Source: Richelia sp. CSU_2_1
Lineage (GTDB): Bacteria; Cyanobacteriota; Cyanobacteriia; Cyanobacteriales; Microcoleaceae
Assembly: GCA_012034575.1 (NCBI GenBank)
Contig: JAAUPF010000003.1
Coordinates: forward strand, 1 to 64,000
Direction of reading: 5' to 3'
DNA: 64,000 bases
Shown here: positions 34,463 through 43,790 of the stretch, one piece after another
Layout of the letters: the number at the start of each line of letters is the position of its first letter
Position numbering within the stretch: the stretch's first letter is position 1
Position numbers and translations under genes: made by a program
The notes under the pieces: generated by a model
Database searches by the model: none
What the model was told of the DNA's origin: nothing
What the model saw: the letters and a program-made list of their open reading frames with translations, nothing else

Positions 34463-35415
34463 GTAGGATGGGCCGCCCGGGAAACCAAATTTTTTCTGCT
34501 ATCTCGCAACGCGGGGTATCCGGCAATCTTCTTAAAGTGTGACAGTTGCGTCTGGTACTGCTACACTTGCCAGAGGTAAATTACTGCTGCTAACTCGATC
34601 GAGCCAGCAGCGGTAAAAGAAGGGGGGTTAGCTCAGATCGGTCTGTTTTGAAACCTGAGTATTGCTTTAAAAGTATTGCTTTGAGAGTTGTCGGGCTTCA
34701 GGGATCGTCAGGTTCAGGAACTTTGAGCAAAAAGAGGCGTCTTTCTGGCAGGAATTGCGCCTGGGTGAGTAATTGTGCGATCGCGAGGCAATGCCTGCAA
34801 TTGCAAATGAGTATTTTACTGCGCGTTTTTAGTGTGAAAATTCGCCAACGCGCAAATGTTGTCTAGTCTGTTGTCTAGTCGCTGCTCTCAATGCTATTCT
34901 AGCGCTTTCAACTGCGCCGATGCAGCGAGTGAGAGCAAAGTTCCAGCAAAATTTAGGTCTGGATTTCCGATCGTACAGTTAGGTTTTTTTAATTGTGTTC
35001 TGACAATTTGGTAATTGCCAACACAACGAGCTAGTGGGTTATGGGTTAGGTTGGAAAGAAAGATCGAACGGCCAACGATCGGAACATTTCTGTTAATCAA
35101 AATCAAACCAGTAGGTGAGAACAACGTAAATTAGGCAGGTTAACAACTGTAGATTTGACCGAGTTTAGACGAGGTAAAAGCCGCTTTCAAATTTTGAAAA
35201 GCGTCCGATCGAGATTGGAAAAAAGTAACTTCTTGATTCCCAGACTTGCGTTTTGAGATAACAATCTTTTCGGCAGTTAGGACAGCGATCGCTGACAGGT
35301 TCGATCGACAAGCATTGGACTCCTGACTCCTGCTAGCTCCCAAATTTCAAATCGTTTAACTTGCTTAATATGATGTTGTAAAAGTTGTGAGAAGTGAATA
35401 ACGGGAGTTAAATCG
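34463..35415. other. Gap of about 950 bp without a recognised gene
   Basis: No frame of convincing protein character on either strand. A GGGGGGTTAGCTCAG string at about 34622 mimics a tRNA start but no cloverleaf follows. The end of the region, around 35330-35415, is AT-rich and should carry the promoter of the gene at 35416. Confidence 0.5.
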
Positions 35416-36522
35416 ATGCCACAAACTCAAATGCAAGAGCTATTAGCTAAAACCGAACCTAACTTTGTTGCTGCTTACAGGCAAAATTACCAAAAATTAA
35501 TAGATGGCACTTTGCCCAAGCGGTTTGTAGTTTATCAAGACGGAGATTGTACTGGATGGGGAAACAAACTGCGGGGTATTTGCTCGGCTTTTTTGTTAGC
35601 TTTAGTAACCGATCGCATTCTCCTGATCGATTACCCGCTGATGTTAGAATACTTCGATCCGCCCGCAGGGATTGAATGGGATTTTGCGAAATATAAAGTT
35701 TTGTTTCGTGAGGAATCTAAAGCATACATCGATCCGTGTCACAAACCGGAGGAAATGGAAATGCTAGCCAATGCCAACCTGACAGCAGCATTTCCCGAAA
35801 CCTTTATCATTCACGAACAAGGGAATACCTTTGACAAAGCAATTGTGGCGAATCCTTTCTATGCTGCTAAACTGGGCAGATTGTTTGGGGATCGTTATAC
35901 TTCCCGCCGGGAGACAATCGGACAAATAGCGCAATTTTTGATGCAAAAACCTAGCGGTTGGTTTGTCAAAGCAGTCGAACAAAAAAAAGCACAACTGGGG
36001 CTGTCTAATAATTGTGCCACGATCGCCGTTCAGTTTCGCGTTTTTTACGACGATCGACTAGCAAATTTAAAGTACCTGGAAAGTTTTGTCAGCAAATTGC
36101 ACCATTTAGTCGAAAACGAATTTAAAATTTTGTCTCGCAGCCAACCCTTGCAATTTTTTATCACCACCGATCGAACCAACGTGAAACTGAGACTGGCAAA
36201 GGCATTGTCTCCTTGGGGCCAAGCGATCTACGACACAGAACCTGTCGTTCATACGGGCATTGACAAACACCTGAGAATATCCTCTTTTTTAAAGAAAGCC
36301 ATTAGAACCCTAGGATTGCAGAATCTGAGATTTCGCAAGAGACAGCCACTGTCAGCAATGATTGATTGGTATATCCTCGGAGAGTGCGATGTCCTGATTT
36401 CTACCATGACCTCTTACGCAATTATGGCTGGGGCAAGATTGGGAAATCAGAAAGCAAATTACAAAATTGCCTGCGATCGCGAATATTGCGGCTTGCTAAC
36501 CGAGGAAGAATACTGTTTGTAA
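35416..36522 (+). CDS. Fucosyltransferase-like protein (GT37/NodZ-like)
   Basis: The 368-residue protein has features of the plant GT37/NodZ fucosyltransferase superfamily. A GWGNKLRGICSAFLLALVTD segment (residues 47-66) corresponds to the GxGNRxxxxxSAFLYALLT block. QFRVFYDDR (about 204-212) may correspond to the H/R-x-R donor-binding motif. The C-terminal SAMIDWYILGECDVLISTMT (about 314-333) corresponds to the D-x-x-x-L-s-x-C-D-x-L-x-x-T-x-S block. Assignment is by motif resemblance and is less certain than for the GT4 genes. It implies a deoxysugar such as fucose in the surface glycan (inference). Confidence 0.6.
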   Translation: MPQTQMQELLAKTEPNFVAAYRQNYQKLIDGTLPKRFVVYQDGDCTGWGNKLRGICSAFLLALVTDRILLIDYPLMLEYFDPPAGIEWDFAKYKVLFREESKAYIDPCHKPEEMEMLANANLTAAFPETFIIHEQGNTFDKAIVANPFYAAKLGRLFGDRYTSRRETIGQIAQFLMQKPSGWFVKAVEQKKAQLGLSNNCATIAVQFRVFYDDRLANLKYLESFVSKLHHLVENEFKILSRSQPLQFFITTDRTNVKLRLAKALSPWGQAIYDTEPVVHTGIDKHLRISSFLKKAIRTLGLQNLRFRKRQPLSAMIDWYILGECDVLISTMTSYAIMAGARLGNQKANYKIACDREYCGLLTEEEYCL

Positions 36523-36684
36523 CGATTCAGACGCTTGCCCGCTTTGGAAATAAATAAATTTACAGTTAAAACTCTTGATGATGCGGGCAAGTTAAGTTAT
36601 TAATTAGATAAGAGTTGAAATCGAGCGGTAAAGTCGATCGCCAGAGGACAATTTCCAGATCAACAGCTCAATAAATATACTTAG

Positions 36685-37572
36685 ATGGAGCCCACAAGCA
36701 TAGCAGTCTTGATGACTTGCCACAACCGCAAGTCAAAGACATTGGTTACTTTAAAGTCGCTGTTCGAGCAAATATTAAGAAGTGAAATTGACCTCACCGT
36801 TTATCTAGTAGATGACGGAAGCACTGACAGTACGGCCCAAGCAATACGAGAAAATTATCCTCAGGTTAAGATTTTTAGCGGCGATGGCAGTTTGTTTTGG
36901 AACGGGGGAATGCGGATAGCATTCAGCGCAGCCCTGAAATACGACCCCGACTACTGTTTGTGGCTCAACGACGATACGGTACTTTATCCAGAAGCGTTAA
37001 ATATATTGCTAGAAACCAGTCGCGAATTAATCGCCAAGGGACAAACAAAAGCGATCGTGGCGGGCTCTACTTGCGATCCCGAAACTGGTGCTTTCACCTA
37101 CGGAGGAATGGTGCAAAGTCGGTGGTGGCACCCGATTTATTTGCGCGCTGTAACACCGAGCGATCGACCGCAGCCTTGCGATACCATGAACGGTAATTTC
37201 GTACTTATTCCTAAAGAAGTAGTTCAACAAGTCGGCAATTTAGATCCGGCTTTCATTCACTACGCAGCCGACTACGACTACGGATGGCGGGCAAAACAAC
37301 AAGGATGTACGGTGTGGATCGCGCCCGGTTATATCGGTACTTGCCCCCTCAATCCGAAACCGACAGAAGTTCCCCAAAGACCTTTAACCGAGCAATTGGA
37401 AAAAGTTAGCAAACCCAAAGGTTTAGCATTGCAAGATGTCACCCTGCAACCTTTGGCAGAGTGGAAAGTTTACACCCAGCGACACGGCGGTTTCCTGTGG
37501 CCGATATATTGGCTGCTGCCTTATCGCAGGTTGATTTGGATGTCTTTCGTTGCCCGTTTCAAAGGAGCTTAA
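36685..37572 (+). CDS. Glycosyltransferase family 2 protein
   Basis: The 295-residue GT-A glycosyltransferase opens with IAVLMTCHNRKSKTLVTLKS and YLVDDGSTDSTAQ (residues 6-51). The DGSLFWNGGMRIAF block (about 70-83) and DD in LWLNDDTVLYPEA (about 94-106) are typical of the GT2 subgroup often annotated rhamnosyltransferase-like. HYAADYDYGWRAKQQG (about 193-208) supplies the base region (ED-like). A short C-terminal hydrophobic stretch (IYWLLPYRRLIW) may be a membrane anchor. It lies in the polysaccharide cluster. Confidence 0.8.
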   Translation: MEPTSIAVLMTCHNRKSKTLVTLKSLFEQILRSEIDLTVYLVDDGSTDSTAQAIRENYPQVKIFSGDGSLFWNGGMRIAFSAALKYDPDYCLWLNDDTVLYPEALNILLETSRELIAKGQTKAIVAGSTCDPETGAFTYGGMVQSRWWHPIYLRAVTPSDRPQPCDTMNGNFVLIPKEVVQQVGNLDPAFIHYAADYDYGWRAKQQGCTVWIAPGYIGTCPLNPKPTEVPQRPLTEQLEKVSKPKGLALQDVTLQPLAEWKVYTQRHGGFLWPIYWLLPYRRLIWMSFVARFKGA

Positions 37573-37772
37573 ATAGTTGACAGTTGACAGTTGACAGTTG
37601 ACAGTTAATAGTTGAGGGCGAGGTTTTTAAGACGGATTAAAACTCGGTTTTGAAAGCAAGCTGCCCGAGCAAACAGAGAATTTTAGAGCCTCGAACTTTG
37701 GTAAACATCCGATATTTTCAGCGTTGGATAATGCGGGGTTGCCGATTGTCGCACACTTAAAAACAAACAAAA
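37573..37772. repeat. TTGACAG heptamer run and spacer
   Basis: Heptamer repeats (about 37576-37610) directly follow the GT2 gene; the rest of the 200-bp spacer has no recognised feature. Confidence 0.6.
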
Positions 37773-38633
37773 ATGCAAGCAAATTCGAGTTACTTCACAA
37801 CCAAATGGAACTATCTCAGAAATCACAGAGCCTTTAAAAAAGCTCCGGCAACGGCAATCTTTAGGACGATATATTGGGCGGTACTTTGTCAGTTGGGAAT
37901 TCCCGCAACGGTGGAAATTCCTAAATGGAAGTGCCGCTTTTTCTTGCCTGCTAAGTTCAAACAAGCCGGTTCTACAGGAATTTTTGTCCTGCGCGAAGAT
38001 TACGAACCGGAACTGTATTATTTAGAACGATCGCTCGCGCCCGGTTCTGTATTTATAGACGCGGGAGCCAACACCGGAATTTACACGGTTTTAGCAGCAA
38101 AATTAGTAGGAGATGCCGGAAAAGTTCTGTCATTCGAGCCTGGAGAAGAGTCTTATAAAAATCTCGATCGCAATGTAAAACTAAACAATTTGAGTCAGGT
38201 AAAACTATTTAAATCCGCTCTGTCAGATACCGAAGGCACGGCAAAATTTTATCACATTGACAACGCTCCCAACAGCTACTCCCTAGGAGGCGATGGCAGC
38301 GAAAATACCACCTACGAAGAAGTAGCTACAACCACGATCGACAGCGTTTTGAGCCGGGAAGGAATCGATCGAGTAGATTTTATTAAAATGGACGTAGAGG
38401 GCGCAGAAGAATACGTCTTGCAGGGTGCGAAAGATCTGTTTGGTAGAATGCGGCCGCAAGTGCTGTTTGAAATTAACGAAAAAGCGATCGACAGATTCCA
38501 ACTGTCCGATTCTGGAGCCTGGAATTTCTTGAAAAGCTTGGGTTACGAATTTTTTACTGTCAAAGATACGGGAGAACTGCAAAGTGTAGCCGCCCCGCAG
38601 GAAGGAAATATTCTCGCAATTCCTAAAGCTTAA
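37773..38633 (+). CDS. FkbM-family methyltransferase
   Basis: The 286-residue S-adenosylmethionine-dependent methyltransferase has motif I FIDAGANTGIYTVLAAKL (about residues 90-107), acidic motif II LSFEPGEESY (about 116-125) and the FkbM block IDSVLSREGIDRVDFIKMDVEGAEEYVL (about 189-216). FkbM-type enzymes O-methylate sugars or polyketides; here the likely target is a sugar of the locus glycan. It ends 24 bp before the next glycosyltransferase, so the two are probably co-transcribed. Confidence 0.85.
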   Translation: MQANSSYFTTKWNYLRNHRAFKKAPATAIFRTIYWAVLCQLGIPATVEIPKWKCRFFLPAKFKQAGSTGIFVLREDYEPELYYLERSLAPGSVFIDAGANTGIYTVLAAKLVGDAGKVLSFEPGEESYKNLDRNVKLNNLSQVKLFKSALSDTEGTAKFYHIDNAPNSYSLGGDGSENTTYEEVATTTIDSVLSREGIDRVDFIKMDVEGAEEYVLQGAKDLFGRMRPQVLFEINEKAIDRFQLSDSGAWNFLKSLGYEFFTVKDTGELQSVAAPQEGNILAIPKA

Positions 38634-38657
38634 AAATGCGTTTGAGGTAAACATTAA

Positions 38658-39821
38658 ATGGATGAATTGCGAATCGCTTGGCTGGTACCGGAAGTAGAGT
38701 TGGGTGCGTATTGGCAGCCAGTATTGAGAGAATTTACAAAAGTGTTTAAAAACACCGTATTTTACACCGGCCGCGTTTGGTCTGGTTTCGATCCGACACT
38801 TCCGGGTGCGTCAGCAATTCAATTAGTGGGAGAGACTAAATTTGTCGAAACCCAAAAGATAGAAACAGGGTACGATCGGGGTTTTATTGCCGTATCTCCC
38901 AGCATTATCGGTTACTTGCTTAAATTCAAACCTCACGTGGTTTTTCCCCAAGCTTTTTCGTTGTGGACTGTCTTGGTGGTACTCTTAAAACCGCTGTGCG
39001 GCTGGAAAATTGCCATTATTTACGACGGCAGTTCCCCGAATACAGATTTTCGAGATTCCAATTTTCGCACGTTGGTGCGGCGGATTTTAGCCAAGTTTGC
39101 GGGTGCTTTTGTTGCTAACAGTCAAGCGGGGAAAAAATACTTGATGGAAGTTCTCAAAGTACCGGAATCCAAAATTTTTGCCAGGACTTATTTAGTACCT
39201 GATGCCGAAGCTTTGCTGAAGCGTTTGGCAACAGCAGAACCGCCAAAGTTAGATTTGCAGAGGCCGATTTTTTTGTATGCGGGACGGATTACGGCGAGGA
39301 AGGGAATTAAAACGCTGTTAGAAGCTTGCGCCTTGCTGCAAGAGCGAGGATATTCTAACTATACACTGGCGATCGCGGGCAGGGGAGACCAGCAGGAAGA
39401 ATTAGAAAATTTTATTCGAGAGCGGGGTTTTGGCGATCGGGTAAAGTGGCTCGGATGGGTGGATTATGGCAGTCTGGGTGCTTATTTTCAACAAGCCGAT
39501 ATTTTCGTTTTTCCTACTTTTGAAGATGTGTGGGGGATGGTAGTACCCGAGGCGATGGTGTTTGGCAAACCGGTGCTGTGCTCTAACGGTGCTGCTTCCT
39601 GCGAATTGATTGCAGAAGGTGAAAACGGTTATATTTTCGATCCCAACAATCCAGAGCAGTTGGCGGATCGAATGCAGGTGTTTTTAGACAATCCAAATTT
39701 GATTGAAATAATGGGAGAAAAGTCGCGCCAATCGATCGATCGCACAACGCCCGAAACCGCAGCCAAAGCTTATATAGAAATTACATCATTTTTAATGAAA
39801 AAAGAAATCATCAGTCATTAG
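38658..39821 (+). CDS. Glycosyltransferase family 4 protein
   Basis: The 387-residue GT-B protein has PIFLYAGRITARKGIKTLLEA (about residues 203-223) at the start of the donor-binding half and FEDVWGMVVPEAMVFGKPVL (about 289-308) as its E-x7-E block. The N-terminal half holds VAWLVPEVELGAYWQPVL-like acceptor-side sequence. It is closely spaced after the FkbM methyltransferase, suggesting successive action on one sugar, though this is only contextual. Confidence 0.8.
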   Translation: MDELRIAWLVPEVELGAYWQPVLREFTKVFKNTVFYTGRVWSGFDPTLPGASAIQLVGETKFVETQKIETGYDRGFIAVSPSIIGYLLKFKPHVVFPQAFSLWTVLVVLLKPLCGWKIAIIYDGSSPNTDFRDSNFRTLVRRILAKFAGAFVANSQAGKKYLMEVLKVPESKIFARTYLVPDAEALLKRLATAEPPKLDLQRPIFLYAGRITARKGIKTLLEACALLQERGYSNYTLAIAGRGDQQEELENFIRERGFGDRVKWLGWVDYGSLGAYFQQADIFVFPTFEDVWGMVVPEAMVFGKPVLCSNGAASCELIAEGENGYIFDPNNPEQLADRMQVFLDNPNLIEIMGEKSRQSIDRTTPETAAKAYIEITSFLMKKEIISH

Positions 39822-39951
39822 TCATCAGTCATTAAAACGTTGGACTGTAGGGGCGGGTTCACCAACCATCTGTCCCTAAAACCAACAATCTCCTAAACCC
39901 GCCCTTCCCATTGTATTAGTCAACAGTCATAATTACCAATTACCAATTACG
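39822..39951. repeat. GGGCGGGTT inverted repeat and ATTACCA heptamers
   Basis: The arms GTAGGGGCGGGTT (39848) and AAACCCGCCC (39895) form a dispersed inverted repeat, followed by ATTACCA heptamers up to the next start codon at 39952. Confidence 0.55.
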
Positions 39952-41181
39952 ATGAAAATTCTTTTGTCTGCTTTTGCTTGCGAACCCAATCTCGGATCCG
40001 AAGAAGGAGTTGGATGGAATACTGCTGTGCAAGCTGCAAAATATCACGAAACTTGGGTATTTACTCGCACGTTTTGTCGGTCGTTTATAGAAGAAGAACT
40101 CAAACGCAATCCAATACCAAACTTGCATTTTGTCTACTTCGATCCCTTCGGGTGGAGCGATGATTGGAAAGGGAAACAAGGATTGCTGCAACTCCACTAT
40201 TATTTGTGGCAAATCTGGGCTTATTTTACCGCCCGCAAACTCGATCGCTCGATCGGTTTTGAAATAGTACAGCACGTAACTTATGTCAAGCATTGGTCTC
40301 CCAGTTTCCTAGCTTTGCTGCCCCAGCCTTTTATTTGGGGACCAGTCGGCGGTGCAGAAGCAGCACCAAAACCTTTTTGGCAAGATTTCAGTCGGCGGGG
40401 CAAAATTTACGAAACTCTGCGGGCCTGGGCTCAAGGATGGGGAGAACGCGATCCGTTTGTGGGGCTTACCGCACGCCGCAGTGCGATCGCCCTAGCAACT
40501 ACCGAAGAAACCGCAGCGAGAGTGCGATTTCTCAAAGCAAAAAACGTGAAAATTTTCTCTCAAGTCGGTTTGTCAAAGCCAGAAATTCAACAGCTAGAAC
40601 AATCTAAAACCCCTCCGGAACGGCCGATTAGATTTATTAGTGTCGGTCGCCTTTTACATTGGAAAGGGGTGCATTTGGGGCTGCGGGCATTTGCTGAAGC
40701 AAAACTGCCGCAAGCTGAATATTGGATTGTCGGCGACGGCCCGGAACGCCAGCGTTTGGAAGCTTTGGCAACAGAATTGGGGATCGCCGATCGAGTACAT
40801 TTTTGGGGGGCATTACCTCGCGGTGAAACCCTTTCTAAAATGTCAGAGTCTCACGTTTTACTGCATCCCAGCTTGCACGATTCCGGCGGGTTTGTCTGCA
40901 CGGAAATGATGGGGATCGGCCGCCCGACAATCTGTTTGGATTTGGGCGGCCCGGCTACTCAAGTGACTGCTGAAACGGGAATTAAAGTAGTTGCAGATGA
41001 CCCCGATCGCACAGTGCGCCGTTTAGCTGAAGCTATAGTGTGTTTAGCTGGCGACGCTCAATTGCGCGATCGGATGGGTCAAGCCGGCAAAAAGCGCATC
41101 AGGGAAGTCTACGATTGGGATGTCAAAGGTCAATTCTTTGCTCATTTGTGGGAAGATATAGTCGATCGGAAATCGGGATAA
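39952..41181 (+). CDS. Glycosyltransferase family 4 protein
   Basis: The 409-residue GT-B glycosyltransferase has SAFACEPNLGSEEGVGWN (residues 5-22), whose GSE.GVGWN loop is typical of one cyanobacterial GT4 subgroup. Later come ISVGRLLHWKGVHLGLRAFA (about 229-248) and HDSGGFVCTEMMGIGRPTICLD (about 307-328), the E-x7-E equivalent region, with GG in place of a more usual E-x-F-G. LDLGGPATQVTAETG follows. The start codon sits directly after repeat sequence, so the gene depends on readthrough or on a promoter inside the repeat. Confidence 0.8.
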   Translation: MKILLSAFACEPNLGSEEGVGWNTAVQAAKYHETWVFTRTFCRSFIEEELKRNPIPNLHFVYFDPFGWSDDWKGKQGLLQLHYYLWQIWAYFTARKLDRSIGFEIVQHVTYVKHWSPSFLALLPQPFIWGPVGGAEAAPKPFWQDFSRRGKIYETLRAWAQGWGERDPFVGLTARRSAIALATTEETAARVRFLKAKNVKIFSQVGLSKPEIQQLEQSKTPPERPIRFISVGRLLHWKGVHLGLRAFAEAKLPQAEYWIVGDGPERQRLEALATELGIADRVHFWGALPRGETLSKMSESHVLLHPSLHDSGGFVCTEMMGIGRPTICLDLGGPATQVTAETGIKVVADDPDRTVRRLAEAIVCLAGDAQLRDRMGQAGKKRIREVYDWDVKGQFFAHLWEDIVDRKSG

Positions 41182-41227
41182 CTTCGGATTTGGGCGATCG
41201 AACCAAACAGGAAAAAGTTTATTTCGT

Positions 41228-41243
41228 GAGGAGGTGAAACGTG
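41228..41243 (+). promoter_or_regulatory. Strong ribosome-binding site fixing a GTG start
   Basis: GAGGAGG at 41228-41234 lies 6 nt before GTG at 41241, the only well-placed initiator for the epimerase. Confidence 0.7.
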
Positions 41244-42323
41244 AGCGTTGCCATTATTACCGGATCGGCGGGTTTAATCGGATCGGAAGCCTGCAAGTTT
41301 TTTGCCCAACAAGGCTTGGAAATAGTAGGTATCGATAACAATATGCGCCAGTTCTTTTTTGGCGCTGACGGTTCTACAAATTGGAACCGCCAACAGCTCG
41401 AAAAGTCCTTGGGAACCAAGTATTATCACCTAGATGTAGACATTCGCGATTACGAAGCGATTATCAACATCTTTCAGCGGTACGGCAAGTCGATCGAATT
41501 AGTAATTCACACCGCGGCCCAGCCCAGTCACGATTGGGCTGCCCGGGCACCAAAAATAGATTTTACCGTCAACGCTAACGGTACGATCAATCTTTTGGAA
41601 GCAACCCGCTTGCACTGTCCCAAAGCTGTTTTCATTTTCACATCTACCAACAAAGTATATGGCGATACGCCGAACAAGCTGCCATTAATAGAATTAGAAC
41701 ACAGATGGGAAATTGAACCCGGCCATACTTACGAAGGCGGCATTCGCGAAGATATGTCGATCGACCAATGCCTGCACAGTTTGTTTGGTGCTTCTAAAGT
41801 AGCAGCCGATGTTTTAGTTCAAGAGTACGGCCGCTATTTCAACATGCACACAGCTTGTTTTCGCGGTGGCTGTCTGACTGGTCCCAATCATTCGGGAGCT
41901 CAACTGCACGGCTTCCTTGCCTATTTAATGAAGTGTGCGGTAACGGGAACTCCTTACACTGTCTTCGGCTATAAAGGCAAACAAGTCCGCGACAACATTC
42001 ACAGCGCCGATTTAATTGCGGCATTTAATGAGTTTTTTAAAGCTCCTAGAATTGCGGAAGTTTACAATACAGGAGGTGGCAGGTATAGCAATTGTTCGAT
42101 GCTAGAAGCTATCAAAATGTCCGAAGAAATTGCCGGTCGCAAATTTAATTGGACTTATGCTGAAGGCAACCGCACCGGCGATCACATTTGGTGGATTAGC
42201 GATAACGGCAAATTTGCCAACCACTACCCAAATTGGAAAATGAAATACAACGTCAAACAAATCCTCCAGGAAATTTACGAATGCAACCGCGATCGCTGGT
42301 TGAATGAAGTTTCCAATACCTGA
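41241..42323 (+). CDS. NAD-dependent epimerase/dehydratase (CDP-paratose 2-epimerase-like)
   Basis: The 360-residue extended SDR has the NAD motif TGSAGLIG (residues 7-14) and an [12 protein letters not shown] loop (about 91-102). STNKVYGD (about 134-141) is close to the same block of RfbE-type CDP-paratose/tyvelose 2-epimerases. At the catalytic Y-x3-K position the protein reads F-G-A-S-K ([17 protein letters not shown]), with Phe for Tyr. It should act on a nucleotide-activated sugar that feeds the locus glycan. GTG is the start, supported by the strong GAGGAGGTG ribosome-binding site at 41228-41236. Confidence 0.75.
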   Translation: MSVAIITGSAGLIGSEACKFFAQQGLEIVGIDNNMRQFFFGADGSTNWNRQQLEKSLGTKYYHLDVDIRDYEAIINIFQRYGKSIELVIHTAAQPSHDWAARAPKIDFTVNANGTINLLEATRLHCPKAVFIFTSTNKVYGDTPNKLPLIELEHRWEIEPGHTYEGGIREDMSIDQCLHSLFGASKVAADVLVQEYGRYFNMHTACFRGGCLTGPNHSGAQLHGFLAYLMKCAVTGTPYTVFGYKGKQVRDNIHSADLIAAFNEFFKAPRIAEVYNTGGGRYSNCSMLEAIKMSEEIAGRKFNWTYAEGNRTGDHIWWISDNGKFANHYPNWKMKYNVKQILQEIYECNRDRWLNEVSNT

Positions 42324-42398
42324 TAGGGTCAACAATAATTTATCGCTGGCTCGCTCCAACAATTAAACCCAATTTACAACAAATTCAGGAGTAAATTT

Positions 42399-43265
42399 AT
42401 GACTGTAGAACTCAGAATAGATGAATTGAAGCAGGAACCTCCCACCGCAGCCGATCGAGGAATTGATAAAGGCAAACAGAATGTTCTCGGCATCTTAGTT
42501 GATGCCGTTGATTATACAGCAACTGTCAACAAAATTATTGCCGCCGCCCGCGCGCGCAAACCGATGTCGGTTTCGGCCCTAGCGGTACACGGTGTAATGA
42601 CAGGAGTTCTTGACAAAACCCACCGCTACCGACTCAATCACATCGATCTAGTCTTGCCAGACGGACAGCCGGTGAGGTGGGCTTTAAATTTGCTGCACAA
42701 TACGAGATTGCCCGATCGAGTTTGCGGACCGAATGCGATGTTAGCAATTTGCGAACGCGCCGCCGCCGAAGGGCTGCCTATATATTTGTACGGTTCTAAA
42801 ACTTCTGTGCTTGAGGATTTATCTCGCAATCTCTGCAAGCGTTTTCCCAAGTTAATTATTGCGGGAACTCAGCCTTCTAAATTTAGACAAATTACCCCGG
42901 AAGAGAAACAGGAAATCGTACAGCAAATTCGCAGCAGCGGCGCAGCAATTACTTTTGTCGGTTTGGGGTGTCCGCGACAAGAAGTTTGGGCTTACGAATA
43001 CCGCAACGACTTGCCAATGCCACTGATAGCTGTGGGTGCAGCTTACGATTTTCATGCAGGAAATATAGCTAAAGCTCCTGAGTTTTTAGGGAAAATGGGT
43101 TTAGAATGGCTGTTTCGTTTGGCAATGGAACCGGGGCGGCTTTGGCAGCGCTACGTTTTGTTGAATCCCCTCTATATCTGGTTGTTTCTGTTGCAGGCTT
43201 TTAAAGTGAAGTATTTCGATCCTAAAGATGCTACGCCTCCCCGGAACGAAACGCTCTACGGTTAA
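42399..43265 (+). CDS. WecG/TagA/CpsF-family glycosyltransferase
   Basis: The 288-residue GT26 protein shows the family hallmarks DLVLPDGQPVRWALNLL (about residues 86-102), RVCGPN (about 107-112), IYLYGSKTSVLEDL (about 128-141) and FVGLGCPRQEVWAYE (about 186-200). Members add the second sugar to lipid-linked intermediates, for example ManNAcA transfer by WecG or ManNAc transfer by TagA. Here it could act early in repeat-unit assembly after an initiating transferase that is not in the window. RBS AGGAG (42389-42393) precedes the ATG. It closes the plus-strand run of the locus. Confidence 0.85.
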   Translation: MTVELRIDELKQEPPTAADRGIDKGKQNVLGILVDAVDYTATVNKIIAAARARKPMSVSALAVHGVMTGVLDKTHRYRLNHIDLVLPDGQPVRWALNLLHNTRLPDRVCGPNAMLAICERAAAEGLPIYLYGSKTSVLEDLSRNLCKRFPKLIIAGTQPSKFRQITPEEKQEIVQQIRSSGAAITFVGLGCPRQEVWAYEYRNDLPMPLIAVGAAYDFHAGNIAKAPEFLGKMGLEWLFRLAMEPGRLWQRYVLLNPLYIWLFLLQAFKVKYFDPKDATPPRNETLYG

Positions 43266-43302
43266 ATTGGCAAGGGTTGTTGCAATCATTTTTTTTGTGT
43301 TC

Positions 43303-43500
43303 GCAAGTCAAAAGTGGAGTTACTAACTAATTGTTGCTATTTTGGGTGCTAGCAAATCAAAAGTGTAGTTACTAACTAATTTTTGCTATGTTGGGTGTTA
43401 GCAAGTTAAAAGTATGGCTGGGAACTAATTGTTGCAATTGAGGACGATTCGCAAGTTAAAAGTATGGCTGGGAACTAATTGTTGCAATTTAAAATTTAAA
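43303..43500. repeat. Four tandem copies of a 49-50 bp repeat
   Basis: Copies start at 43303, 43352, 43401 and 43451. Each reads GCAAGTTAAAAGTxTxGxTxxxAACTAATTGTTGC with a variable last 12-15 bp; the last two copies are identical over about 35 bp. It lies in the 525-bp gap between two convergent genes. No reading frame is maintained. Confidence 0.85.
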
Positions 43501-43790
43501 ACTTTGGTTTTGAGTCAGTTGCTTTCGATAATTAATGAGTTGTTTTCTGTTCAATTTAAAGATATTTAAACCGATAGATCGCGCTGCTTTGTCATTAATA
43601 ATGCTGCTAAATTTAGCGATCGGGTTGAGGTTTTTCGGACGCGATATCATACCAAAGAAGCCGGGTTTTTTACAAAAATACTAGATTTGAGTCTTGAATA
43701 CTGATGAAAAACCCGGTTTCCAGACAATGCTGTTTAAATCTGTTGATTTTCCGATCGCCAATCGAAAATCCCCAATCCTATGGGTTGCTT
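43501..43790. repeat. Remainder of the gap, with AAACCCGGTTT inverted arms
   Basis: CCGGGTTTTTTAC (about 43661) and AAAAACCCGG (about 43706) are inverted arms of a dispersed element also found at about 61003-61105. No gene is recognised. Confidence 0.5.

Noticed and set aside
34622-34700. GGGGGGTTAGCTCAG as start of a tRNA gene
   Set aside because: No matching acceptor 3' strand, anticodon stem or T arm follows within 90 nt.
43303-43500. CRISPR array
   Set aside because: Repeats are directly adjacent with only 12-15 bp of partly shared sequence between cores; there are no uniform unique spacers and no cas genes.
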